Assembly: GCF_905171765.1 (NCBI RefSeq)
Contig: NC_053390.1
Coordinates: 591,009,793 to 591,073,792, forward strand
Origin: Bufo bufo
Taxonomy: Eukaryota; Chordata; Amphibia; Anura; Bufonidae
Direction of reading: 5' to 3'
Length of the DNA: 64,000 bases
Part shown: positions 1-10,290 of the stretch, in pieces
Position numbering within the stretch: position 1 is the first letter of the stretch
Layout: each line of letters opens with the position of its first letter
Program-made: the position numbers and the translations under genes
The notes under the pieces: generated by a model
Databases searched by the model: none
What the model saw: only the letters and a program-made list of their open reading frames with translations
What the model was told of the DNA's origin: nothing

Positions 1-470
1 CGGAGTCAGACGTGGCTCTTGATACCCTCGTGACAGGAACAATGTTGTCGCCAATTTTACAGATTGACAAAAAAAAAAGCACAAAACCAAAGATAAAATC
101 GATTTTAGATAAAAAAATTTAGGAAACATTCTTTCCTGTATATTTACTTGTATATAAAGTGCAAGTGCTGCCAAAAATTACAAAGAAGAGGCACTCTGAT
201 ACAACCTGTATATCCCATAAAGGAGGGCCTCATTCACATTGTGGTACAATTGTTCATGTAGTGGTACTCCTACACTTATAAAGCCTATGCACTAAGTAAA
301 AGGGCTGGAACCGGCACTTCAATGCACCCTTTGTTACACATAAAGGAGGGCATCATACACAGCCTAGAAAAATTATGATTGATGGCCTGCTGGTGACCCT
401 CAAAAACATTTGGCGCAAGGGCCTGCTGATCTGACCATCTAAAACATTATGGGCGAGGACCTGCTGCCAC

Positions 471-682
471 TTTGATTACTGTAGATAACCTGGGACCGAT
501 GGCACGTCCCCGTGACGGCGACGATCCATTCGGATGTCTGCCCTATCAACTTTTGATGTTATTTTCAGCGCCTATCGTGTGACCACAGGTAAGGGGGAAT
601 CAGTGTTCGATTCCGGAAAGGGAGCCTGAGAAACAGCTACGGCTACCACATCCAAGCAAGGCAGCATGCGCGCAAATTACCT
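471..682 (+). pseudogene. 18S rRNA fragment captured inside hAT-1
   Basis: About 210 bp match the middle of eukaryotic 18S rRNA in sense orientation: GTAGATAACCTGGGACCGAT, ATCCATTCGGATGTCTGCCC, TATCAACTTTTGATGTTATT, GGTTCGATTCCGG-like TGTTCGATTCCGG, GGGAGCCTGAGAAAC, CTACCACATCCAAG and GCGCGCAAATTAC. There are many substitutions and a small duplication (GCTACGGCTACC), so this is not a working rRNA. It starts and ends abruptly within copies of the GGGCCTGCTG-type tandem repeat of hAT-1, which suggests capture by the transposon rather than chance insertion into the host intron. Confidence 0.88.
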
Positions 683-699
683 ATTAGGTATAATTAGGT

Positions 700-1265
700 G
701 CTGGCCTGCAGGTGAGCTGACCCTGTAAAAGATTTTAAGCGCGGGCCTGCAGGTTAGCTCACCCTGTAAAAGATTTACGGTGTGGGCCTGCTGGTAGGTT
801 GATCCTGTAAAAGATTGTAGGTGAGAGCATACTGGCAAGCTGACCCTGTAAAAGGTTGTAGGTGAGGGCCTGCAGGTGAGCTGACCCTCTAAAAAATTAT
901 ATGCGAGGGCCTTCAGGTGAGCTGACCCTGTAAAAGATTGTAGGTGAAGGCCTGCTGGTGAGCTGACCCTGTAAAAAAATTATATGCGAGGGCCTGATGG
1001 TGAGCTGACCCTGTTAAACATTATATGCGAGGGCCTGCTGGTAAGCTGACCCTGTAAAAGATTTTAGGTGCGGGCCTGCAGGTGAGCTGACCCTGTAAAA
1101 GATTTAAGGTGCGGGCCTGCAGGTGAGCTGACCATCTAAAAAATTATATGCGAGGGCCTGATGGTGAGCTGACCCTGTAAAACATTATATGCGAGGGCCT
1201 GCTGGTGAGCTGACCCTCTAAAAAATTATATGCGAGGGCCTGCTGGTGAGCTGACCCTGTAAAGT
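700..1265. repeat. ~41-bp tandem array in the hAT-1 3' region
   Basis: About 14 copies of a ~41-bp unit built round GGTGAGCTGACCCTGTAAAA followed by an AT-rich spacer and GCGGGCCTGC. The phrase GAGCTGACC recurs at about 714, 919, 960, 1003, 1084, 1124, 1167, 1207 and 1250. Degraded copies continue at about 380-470 on the far side of the rRNA fragment. Subterminal repeats of this kind are common in hAT elements and can act as transposase binding sites; that role is inferred here. Confidence 0.85.
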
Positions 1266-1275
1266 GCCTTTATGT

Positions 1276-1877
1276 TCATTGGCTTTCCTCTTGTGGAGTT
1301 GAGAAGTCATGGTCAATCCAGGTCTTGTTCATTTTTATAAGAGTCAATCTGTCAGCATTTTCAGTTGACAGGAGGATCCGCTTATCTGTTATAATGCCAC
1401 CAGCAGCACTAAATAACCACTCAGACAAAACGCTGGCGGCAGGGCAGGCCAGCACCTCTAAGGTGTAGAGCGCCAGTTCTTGCCACAGGTCCAGCTTGGA
1501 CAGCCAGTAGTTGTAAGGCACTGAGGGATCATTGAGGATGCTGACACGGTCTGCTATGTACTCCTTTACCATCTTCCAAAATTTTTCCCTCCTTGTAACA
1601 CTAGGCCGCACATCAGGGTGAGGGTGATGACAGGGTGTCATGAAACTATCCCAGGCTTTGGAGAGTGTTGCCCTGCCTCTGTTGGAACTGCTGTGTGTTC
1701 CCCTGGTCTCCCCTCCTCGGTTGGCCAAGGAACTAAGGACTCTGCTGCCAGCGTTGTCAGATGGTCATTTTTGGAGCAATTTTTCAACAAGGATCTTCTG
1801 GTATTGCACTGTTTTGGCTATCACCTTGTGTAATGTCTTCCCCCATTTCCACCTCTTCCACATGCAAAGCGTCGTCC
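1276..1877 (-). pseudogene. hAT-1 transposase, C-terminal part with dimerisation domain
   Basis: The clearest stretch is 1728-1276 on the minus strand. It ends with YWLSKLDLWQELALYTLEV, then ACPAASVLSEWLFSAAGGI and ITDKRILLSTENADRLTLI. This is the hAT C-terminal dimerisation region (W..L..A...L..PASS..SERLFS-like). Upstream (1877-1729) the same strand continues as degraded coding sequence out of frame. A 64-bp piece of the same gene (3070-3007) lies between the two inserted elements. Together with 5723-7343 these are one transposase gene split by two insertions and several frameshifts. Confidence 0.85.
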
Positions 1878-3006
1878 TTAACCTCTTAAGGACACAGGGC
1901 GTACAGGTACGCCCTGATGTCCTGGTACTGATGTCCAGTCCAGCAAAATCTGCCTTCCAAAAACCACATGGCACACCTTTCCCTCTACACCCTCTGTACA
2001 GTAGTTTACGGACACATATGGGGTGTTTCTGCAAACTACAGAATCAGGTCAATAAATATAGCATTTTGTTTGGCTGTTAACCCTTGCTTTGTTACTGGAA
2101 AAAATGGATTAAAATGGAAAATTTGCCCAAAAATTGAAATTCTCAAATTTCATCTCCATTTGCCAATAACTCTTGTGGAACACCTAAAGGGTTAATAAAG
2201 TTTGTAAAATCAGTTTTGAATACCTTTAGGGGTGTAGTTTCTTAGATGGAGTTTCTACTCTAGGGGTGCATCAGGGGGGCTTCAAATGGGACATGGTATA
2301 AATAAACAAGTCCAGCAAAATCTGCCTTCCAAAAACCACACGGCAGACCTTTCCCTCTACGCCCTACCGTGTGCCCGTACAGAATCAGGTCAATAAATAT
2401 AGTGTTTTGTTTGGCTGTTTACCCTTGCTTTGTTACTGGAAAAAATTGAATAAAATGGAAAATTTGCCCAAAAATCTAAATTCTGAAATTTTATCTCAAT
2501 TTGCCATTTTTGGTGGTTTATATTATGTAAGCCTCACAAAGTGACTTCAGACCTAAACTGGTATTTAAAAAGTGGGTTTTTGAAAATTTCTGAAAAATTT
2601 CAAGATTTTCTTCTAAACTTCTAAGCCTTATAACGTCCCCAAAAAATAAAATGTCATTCCCAAAATTATCCAAACATAGAGTAGACATATGGGGAATGTA
2701 AAGTAATAACTATTTTTGTAGATATTACTATGTATTATAGAAGTAGAGAAATTGAAACTTGTAAATTTGCTAATTTTTGCTAATTTTTGGTAAATTTTGT
2801 ATTTTTTTTATAAATAAAAATGAATTTTTTTTTACTCCATTTTACCAGTGTCATGAAGTACAATATGTGATGAAAAAATGATCTCAGAATGGCCTGGATA
2901 AGTAAAAGCGTTTTAAAGTTATTCACACATAAAGTGACACTGGTCAGATTTGCAAAAAATGGTCTGGTCCTTAAGGTGAAATATGGCCGTGTCCTGAAGG
3001 GGTTAA
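1878..3006. mobile_element. TTAA-flanked non-autonomous element (piggyBac-like MITE) inside hAT-1
   Basis: Bounded by TTAA at 1878-1881 and 3003-3006. Terminal inverted repeats are TTAACCTCTTAAGGACACAG on the left and, as reverse complement, TTAACCCCTTCAGGACACGG on the right. The interior is AT-rich with no coding potential. It shares long stretches with 31620-34349 (for example ATGGATTAAAATGGAAAA). The ends fit the abundant anuran TTAA MITEs usually placed with piggyBac. Confidence 0.8.
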
Positions 3007-3070
3007 TTGTGAGCAGCGAGTGTTTGAGTAGACACAGAAGTGGGATGGTTATGCTGATAATAGTGTTATC
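3007..3070 (-). pseudogene. hAT-1 transposase sliver between two insertions
   Basis: These 64 bp, with the 8-bp duplication at 3071-3078, are the only hAT-1 sequence left between the TTAA element and the CAGGGCCGG element. On the minus strand they read DNTIISITIPLLCLLKHSLL, matching the helical region that follows the WNST motif in hAT transposases. Confidence 0.65.
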
Positions 3071-3305
3071 GCCGCTTACAGGGCCGGCGCCACCAGTAAG
3101 GCGACTTAGGCAGTCGCCTAGGGCGCCATCTAGCAGGGGGCGCCCTTTTGCAGTGTAAAAAAAAAAAAAGTTGGTAATATAAGTTCGGGCGGCCGGCCAG
3201 CGGCGCCCGTCATGCTGCCCCTCCTGAGCGCTTGCCGCTCTAAAGAATCTCCGGCTCAGTGCTGCGCAGCCTGCTGTGTCTGCTCTGTGCTACTGCTGTT
3301 GTTAG

Positions 3306-3474
3306 TGTAGCGTGGCCGAGCTCTGTTCGGTCCGCGGTACAGGAGCTTTTGTTTCCTGTACCCGGCCGGACTGACAGGAAGTGCTCACTTAGTGTGCACT
3401 TCCTGTCAGTCCGGCCGGGTACAAGAAACAAATGCTCCTGTACCGCGGACCGAACAGAGCTCGGCCACGCTACA
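3306..3474. repeat. Near-perfect palindrome
   Basis: Two ~80-bp arms, beginning GTAGCGTGGCCGAGCTCTGT and ending with its reverse complement, meet near 3391 at CACTTAGTGTGCACTTCC. The arms contain CGCGG and GGCCGG sites. It lies at the edge of the minisatellite and may have been the stem of an ancestral foldback element. Confidence 0.88.
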
Positions 3475-3479
3475 CTAGA

Positions 3480-5190
3480 GGTGACAAGGGAGGGGGGGGG
3501 GTGTAAAATGAGAGTGACAAGGGGGGGGGGTGTAAAATGACAGTGACAAGGGGGGGTGCAAAATGACAGTGACAAGGGGGGGTGCAAAATGACAGTGACA
3601 AGGGGGGGTGTAAAATGAGAGTGACAAGGGGGGGGGAGTGTAAAATGAGAGTGACAAGGGGGGGGGGGTAAAATGACAGTGACAAGGGGGGGGTGTAAAA
3701 TTACAGTAACAAGGGGGGGGTGTAAAATGAGAGTGACAAGGGGGGGTGCAAAATGAGAGTGACAAGGGGGGGAGTGTAAAATGAGAGTGACAAGGGGGGG
3801 TGCAAAATGAGAGTGACAAGGGGGGGGGTGCAAAATGAGAGTGACAAGGGGGGGGGGGGTAAAATGAGAGTGACAAGGGGGGGTAAAATGAGAGTGACAA
3901 GGGGGGGTAAAATGAGAGTGACAAGGGAGGGGGGGTGTAAAATGAGAGTGACAAGGGAGGGGGGGTGTAAAATGAGAGTGACAAGGGGGGGTGTAAAATG
4001 AGAGTGACAAGGGGGGGTGCAAAATGAGAGTGACAAGGGGGGGGTAAAATGAGAGTGACAAGGGGGGGTAAAATGAGAGTGACAAGGGGGGGTGCAAAAT
4101 GAGAGTGACAAGGGGGGGTAAAATGAGAGTGACAAGGGGGGGGTAAAATGAGAATGACAAGGGAGGAGGGGGGGTGTAAAATGAGAGTGACAAGGGGGGG
4201 GTAGAATGAGAGTGACAAGGGAGGGGGGTAGAATGAGAGTGACAAGGGAGGGGGGGTAGAATGAGAGTGACAAGGGAGGGGGGTAGAATGAGAGTGAAAG
4301 GGGGGGTAGAATGAGAGTGACAAGGAGGGGGGGGGAGAGTGACAAGGGAGGGGGAGAGTGACAAGGGAGGGAGGGGGGAGAAGAGAGTGACAAGGGAGGG
4401 AGGGGGGAGAAGAGAGTGACAAGGGAGGGAGGGGGGAGAAGAGAGTGACAAGGGAGGGAGGGGTGAGAAGAAAGTTACAAGGGAGGGAGGGGGGGAGAAG
4501 AGAGTGACAAGGGAGGGGGGTAGAATGAGAGTGACAAGGGAGGGGGGTAGAATGAGAGTGAAAGGGGGGGTAGAATGAGAGTGACAAGGAGGGGGGGAGA
4601 GTGACAAGGGAGGGAGGGGGCGAGTGACAAGGGAGGGAGGGGGGAGAAGAGAGTGACAAGGGAGGGAGGGGGGGAGAAGAGAGTGACAAGGGAGGGAGGG
4701 GGGGAGAAGAGAGTGACAAGGGAGGGGGGTAGAATGAGAGTGACAAGGGAGGGGGGTAGAATGAGAGTGAAAGAGGGGGTAGAATGAGAGTGACAAGGAG
4801 GGGGGGGAGAGTGACAAGGGAGGGAGGGGGAGAGTGACAAGGGAGGGAGGGGGGGAGAAGAGAGTGACAAGGGAGGGAGGGGGGGAGAAGAGAGTGACAA
4901 GGGAGGGAGGGGGGGAGAAGAGAGTGACAAGGGAGGGAGGGGGGAGAAGAGAGTGACAAGGGAGGGAGGGGGGGAGAAGAGAGTGACAAGGGAGGGAGGG
5001 GGGGAGAAGAGAGTGACAAGGGGGGAGAAGAGAGTGACAAGGGAGGGAGGGGGGGAGAGTGACAAGGGAGGGGGGGGGGCAGAGTGACAAGGGAGGAGGG
5101 GGAAAAAGAGAGTGACAAGGGAGGAGGGGGGAGAAGAGAGTGACGAGCGAGGGAGGGAGGGAGGGGGGGAGAAGAGAGTGACAAGGGAGT
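3480..5190. repeat. G-rich minisatellite, 25-31-bp units
   Basis: Roughly 60 copies of a unit starting AGAGTGACAAGGG. The left half (3480-4330) has units with GGGGGGTGTAAAATG; the right half (4330-5190) has units with GGGAGGGAGGGGGGAGAAG. The + strand carries runs of 3-13 guanines in almost every unit, so many units could form G-quadruplexes. Unit length variation comes mostly from the G runs. Confidence 0.95.
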
Positions 5191-5722
5191 CCCCAGAGCC
5201 AGACTGAAGCCAGAGACCAGACCATCTTATTGTCCTGGTGGTAAGTAGACAATGCAATATGTTTATTATGTAATTGTTTAGTTATTAATACTACATTGGA
5301 AACTAATTTACCTCACATTTAGGGTCCATTCACACATCCGTGTGTGTTTTGCGGATCCACAAAACACGGACAGCGGCAATGTGCGTTCCACATTTTGCGG
5401 ACCGCACATTGCCGGCACTAAGAGAATATGCCTGTTCTTGTCCGCTATTGCGGACAAGAATAGGACATGTTCTATTTTTTTCAGGATCGGAATTGCGGAT
5501 CCGGGTCCGCAATTCCGTTCCGCAAAAAGGGACAGCTACAAGAAGCTAGATTAACCGTAAGGGAAACAAAGCAGTTTTTTAAATTTAAAAGCTGAGAAAG
5601 GGGTGGAACATATGTGATGTCATGATATGGGCAGATCATCTGATAAGGGGGGGGGGGGGGGGGGCGCCAATTTTTATCTTGCCTAGGGCGGCAAAAATCC
5701 TTGCACCGGCCCTGGCCGCTTA

Positions 5723-7343
5723 CCATGTGTGTTGATCCCTCAAAGTTTCTTAAAACCTCATAGAGCTCAGACATCCATGCCCACTCTTTACTTGTGAATA
5801 GCGGAAGCTGACTGGAAAGGCGACGACCATGTTGCAGATGGTATTCCACTACTGGCCTCTGCTGCTCACAAAGCCTGGCCAACATGTGGAACGTGGAGTT
5901 CCAGCGCATGCTCACGCCGCACAACAGTTGATGAGCTGGCAATTTCAAGCGCTGCCGCAGCGTTGACAGACCGGCTGGAGCTGTCGATGACTTACGGAAA
6001 TGTGCACACACGCGGCGCACCTTCACCAGTAGCTCAGGCAAATTGGGGTAGGTTTTGAGAAACCGCTGAACCACTAAGTTTAAGACGTGGGCTAGGCATG
6101 GGATTTGTGTGAGCTTGCCAAGCTCCAAAGCCGCCACCAAGTTATGGCCATTATTAGACACAACTATGCCTGGGTCTAGGTTGAGTGGCGAGAGCCACAG
6201 CTCAGTCTGGTCTCTTATCCCCTGCCACAGCTCTGCGGTGGTGTGCTTTTTGTCCCCTAAGCATATCAGTTTCAGCACGGCCTGTTGGAGCTTCCCCACT
6301 GCAGTGCTACACTGCTTCCAGCTACCGACTGATGACTGACTGGTGCTGCACGCGGATAATTCGGAGGTGGAAGTGGAGGAGGAGGAGAAGTGGGGGTTGG
6401 AGCCACTAACGTAGGTGCTGGCGGAAACACTAATCAACATAGGGCCTGCAATCCTTGGCGTCAGTAGCACCTGTGCCATCCCGGGGTACGACTTGCTCTC
6501 GGCCTCGAAAACATTCACCCAGTGTGCCATCAGGGAAATGTAGTGTCCTTGGCCGAATGCACTCCATGTGTCCGTGTTTAAGTGGACTTTCCCAGTAACT
6601 GCGTTGGTCAGGGCATGTGTAATGTTACGGGACACATGTTGGTGTAAGGCGGGCATGGCACACCTTGAAAAATAGTGGCGGCTGGGGACTGTGTAACGCG
6701 GGACGGCCGCCAACATCAGGCTGCGGAAGGCCTTAGTGTCCACAAGCCCAAATGGCAACATTTACAGGGCCAGTAATTTGGAAAGCTGCGCATTTAGTGC
6801 TATGGCCTGTGGGTGGGTGGCTGGGTATTTGCGCTTGCGTTCAAATGCCTGATGTAAGGACATGTGTACGCTGCGCTGGGACATGGAAGTGGATGTGCTC
6901 GCTGATGGTGCTTGCGAAGGTCCAGGTGCAGGACGGGAGGTATCCGGGCCTGCGTCTTTGACAGGTAACGTAACACAGGGGAAGAGGAGGCAGTGGTGTG
7001 ACCCACAGACACAGATTGTGGACCCAGGCGTTTCGGCCCACCTATCACGGTGCTTTGATGCCATGTGGCGGATCATGCTGGTGGTGGTGAGGTTGCTAGT
7101 GTTCACGCCCCTGCTCATTATTGTATGGCACAGGTTGCAAATTACAATTCTTTTGTCGTCCGTACTTTCCTCAAAAAAGCACCATACAGCGGAACACCTA
7201 CCTCTTGGATGCCGGCTGTTTGGTGTGGCGCCCCTTCTCCCCACTGCCTCTTCCAGCCTATTGCGGTGCTGCAGATCACTCCCCCTCTGTACTGCTTTCC
7301 TCGCTCGACTTTCCACCTTCCCAGGTTGGGTCAGTGACTTCAT
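5723..7343 (-). pseudogene. hAT-1 transposase, N-terminal and central part, broken
   Basis: Read from 7343 down, the first 193 residues contain a BED zinc finger: AVWCFFEE, then CNLC and, after a spacer, HMASKH (C-x2-C ... H-x4-H). This finger binds transposon ends in hAT transposases. A stop near 6762 ends this frame, and a second frame continues at once from 6761 with the central hAT region (for example VPSRHYFSRCAMPALHQHVS and HLNTDTWSAFGQG). The frame reads through LAHVLNLVVQRFL and MRWNSTFHML, both typical of the RNase H-like core of ZBED/hAT proteins. It runs out at 5722, where the 3079-5714 hAT element is inserted. The enzyme is inactive in this copy. Confidence 0.85.
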
Positions 7344-7939
7344 CGTCCACCACCTCCTCTTTCACTTTCTCACTCTGCTGATCCTCCTGACTTGACTTGT
7401 GACTGTGGATGCTTAAGAGTTTGGGAATCAGGGCGCAAGATGTGTCCCTCTTCAAGCGTGCTTGGCGAGAGGGCCAAATCAAGGAATGGCGAGGAAAAGA
7501 GGTCCTCGGAATATCCAAGTGTAGGATCACTTGTTTGGCCAGACTCTCCATGGTGGGAGGAAGGAGTATCAAGACTGGACTTGGTGGAAGACAGGGTAGT
7601 GCTTAACCGACTGGAAGCATTATCTGCTGCAATCCAACCGACCACCTGGTCGCACTAGTCTGACTTCAAGAGTGGTGTCCTGCACCGCCCTGCAAACTGG
7701 GACATGAAGCTAGGTATCGTTGATGACTGTTTTTCTTGTGCTCTGGCAGCAGGCACAGTTTCAACGCGCCCAGGGCCACAGCTTCTGCGTGCACCATCAG
7801 CATCACAGCCACTTCCCCGTCCCTTTCTGCTCGCCTTCTTCATTTTAAATGTGATATATGCTTGAAAGTATGTCACACGTACAGTAGCATAGAATTTGGA
7901 AGTGTATGCGTGATTTTTTTTTAAAAGATATTTGGGATG

Positions 7940-8300
7940 TGGAAACGTCACACAGGAGATATCCCGCAGATAATGTCAATGCTGTCACCAGCGGCTAATA
8001 AAAAATTACAGGTAATGTCACAGATATTTTAGGGATGCGCACACTTTAAACAGGAGATGTGGCGCGGATAATTTTACTGTCCGCAGCGGACACCGTCTAC
8101 GGAAAAAGTACACTGGATATCACAGATATTTTTTGGATGCGCACACTTTAAACAGGAGATGTGGCGTAGATAATTTAACTGTCCACAGCGGACACTGTCT
8201 ATGGAAAAAGTACACTGGATGTCACTAATATTTTAGGGATGCGCACACTTTACACAGGAGATGTGGCACGGATAATTTAACTGTCCGCAGCGGCCTTTTA
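7940..8300. repeat. ~102-bp tandem repeats in the hAT-1 5' region
   Basis: Four partial copies of a unit containing CACTTTAAACAGGAGATGTG and CTGTCCGCAGCGGACAC. The ACAGGAGAT phrase occurs at about 7951, 8051, 8154 and 8255. It lies upstream of the transposase in the element's own orientation. Confidence 0.8.
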
Positions 8301-8817
8301 GACGCTATTTAGAGCAGGATTTGCTAAAAATATATATTGCTGCTGTCACACACAATAGTCCTTAAAAGGGTTGGGTTTAAAAGTTTTTGTAATAAAAATC
8401 TTCCAATAACACTCCCTACACTGTCTTTCCCTTCCTATGCTCAGCTCTCCCTACCTAAGACTGAGCCGAACACATGTCATCGGGTGCTTTATAGCCCCCG
8501 ATGATGCGTTCCGGCCAGCCAATCACTGTAATGCCAGTAGCCAACATGGCTACGGTATTACAATGCGTGCCAGCACCTCCCTGCATGTTTATTGGCTGCA
8601 TAGCAGCCAAGAAACGTGCAGGGAGGAGACTCGAGCATTGCGCAGCCTTGAGATGCTCGAGCCGAACAGGTGTTCGGCCGAGCATGCTTGATCATTACTA
8701 GTGGTTAGCAGCCACCTCTATTTAACCCATAGCAGCATGGAAGGATCGGGCTATAGTTGTCAGCCATCTTTGACACAACATGTCCACTAGGACTCAGCAG
8801 AGACAGTCAAGTAGTAA

Positions 8818-9092
8818 AGGTGGGTTCACGTCACGTTTTATGCCTCCGTTTGACGTATACATTAGAAAAATAAAGGATACAAAACAATGCACACCACATT
8901 CTTGTATCCAGAACAGTCTGGTTAAAAGTATACTTTTTTTATAATGGTAAAAAAAAAATTATGTTTTTTTATAAGTGGAACTCTATGGTAAACGGATGCC
9001 ACTGTATGGCATCAGTCTGAAGCATCCGTTTAACATATACATTTTTGTATACGTTAAACAGATGGGAAAAACGTGATGGGAACCCAGCCTTA
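8818..9092. mobile_element. Small foldback MITE
   Basis: Left end AGGTGGGTTCACGTCACG and right end CGTGATGGGAACCCAGCC are imperfect inverted repeats. Internal arms (CCTCCGTTTGACGTATAC and GTATACGTTAAACAGATGG) also pair. Target duplication is unclear, so the superfamily is left open. Confidence 0.6.
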
Positions 9093-9101
9093 CCCTGCTG
9101 T

Positions 9102-9545
9102 TTAAAGGCTGTGTACACCTTTGGGGGCAATTTCTTTTTATTATTGCATTGTACTCATTTTGAGCTAAAAATAATTTTTTTAATTGGTGTTTATTAAAGA
9201 TTTGGCATCCTTTTTTCTGCACAGAGATGATATGCTCTAGTAGCACGGCACCCTTTGGATTTTCTGTCTTTCCCGTCAGATCAGGAGCAGGCGGATTCCT
9301 TATCTCTGCTCTTTGCCCTTATAAACACTCATCATAGCTCAGTTCTTATCTTACTGATAAGAATGTGGCTTAAGTGACCTCTCAGTAGTTTACAGGTAAG
9401 GTTTATTAGATGACCGCACAAAGCGAAAATGAAAGTACCAGTCACACAGCTAGAAAAACAGTTAACCCTTTGTGACAGAATAGCTTCCCATTTCAATCAG
9501 AACAGAGAACTTGAAAACCGTGAGGATTTTATCCAGAAATGATAT
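9102..9545. mobile_element. T2/Kolobok-type MITE, left part
   Basis: Begins TTAAAGGCTGTGTACACCTT, fitting the TTAAAGGRR-like terminus of amphibian T2 MITEs. The matching right terminus is not found, so it appears truncated. The right limit given is approximate. Confidence 0.45.
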
Positions 9546-10002
9546 TGGAATATTGTAGAGCTTTACAACCCTTTAGGAGCAAAGAGGAATTTTTATGCAG
9601 ATTCCACTCCTACATTTTTATTGTGGTCAGATAACCCTATGAACATACCCTTTACCATATACTGGTATATCCTGATCTGGAACAGTGTACTACATTCTGG
9701 TAAACCGTGATCTGGAACATCTCACTTTTTTGGATATTTTATCTTTTATAGTTCATGCTTTTTAAGGCCACCTGCACAAATTTTCCAGTGGATACCGCAC
9801 CAAATCAACACGTGTTAGTTTTTGTAGTGAATTTGTTGTGGTTTTGCCACAGATCTCAGTGAAAAGGGTAAGATCTGCACAAAGGAACCACATAATACCG
9901 ATTTCAAAATCAGCACGGCAGGTCAATATCCACATAGAACAAAAAAAGCAAAATGTACATGAGATTTGTCTAATTGATACACTTTGCTGGTACTGTATTA
10001 GG
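9546..10002. other. No gene or repeat recognised
   Basis: AT-rich intronic sequence with a short local repeat (GATCTGGAACA at about 9676 and 9710). No coding potential is seen. Confidence 0.5.
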
Positions 10003-10290
10003 CTACATTTACACGAACGTGGTGTTTTGCGGATCCGCAAAACACAGATACCGGCCCATGTGCGTTCCGCAACTTGCGGACCGCACATGCTGTCGCTATC
10101 ATAGAAAATGCCTATTCTTGTCCTTCTATTTTATTTGCGGGGCCACAGCATGGAGCAACAGATTCAGACAGCACACCGTGTGCTGTACGCATCTTTTGCA
10201 ACCCCATAGAAATGAATGGGTCCGCACCCATTCAGCAAAATTGCGGAACGGGTGCGGACTCATTCATATGGTCGTGTGAATGTAGTCTTT
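10003..10290. mobile_element. Foldback MITE
   Basis: Ends GGCTACATTTACACGAACGT and, near 10287, GGTCGTGTGAATGTAGTC pair as inverted repeats. The interior has the palindromic GTTTTGCGGATCCGCAAAAC also present at about 5346 and, in part, at about 41480. Confidence 0.65.

Larger units (their letters stand above)
3079..5714. mobile_element. Non-autonomous hAT element, CAGGGCCGG family
   Basis: Flanked by a perfect 8-bp duplication GCCGCTTA (3071-3078 and 5715-5722). Termini are CAGGGCCGGCGCCACC and, on the right as reverse complement, CAGGGCCGGTGCAAGG. It sits in the hAT-1 transposase gene. Inside are a palindrome (3306-3474), a long G-rich minisatellite (3480-5190) and a Harbinger-like foldback piece (about 5321-5530). 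A poly-G run and GCGCC precede the right end, as also seen at 29237-29250 in the related 21897-29296 element. The long open frames across the minisatellite come from its low complexity and are not genes. Confidence 0.93.
1..8700 (-). mobile_element. hAT element (hAT-1), 5' end at 8700, truncated by the window
   Basis: A hAT DNA transposon read on the minus strand. Its 5' end at 8700 reads TAGTAATGATCAAGC on the minus strand, the TAGNRATGA type of hAT terminus also seen at 59198 and 34497. The candidate 8-bp duplication outside it is GTGGTTAG (8701-8708); the partner would lie left of the window. Order along the element: a 5' region with ~102-bp tandem repeats (7940-8300), a BED-finger transposase (7343 downwards), a C-terminal fragment (1728-1276), then a ~41-bp tandem array and an 18S rRNA fragment. 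It is interrupted by insertions at 1878-3006 and 3079-5714. The coding region is dead. Confidence 0.75.

Noticed and set aside
3240..5252. Very long minus-strand open frames (up to 670 residues) rich in Pro, Leu, Ser and His
   Set aside because: They run through the G-rich minisatellite and are open in several frames at once; the residues simply mirror the repeat unit.
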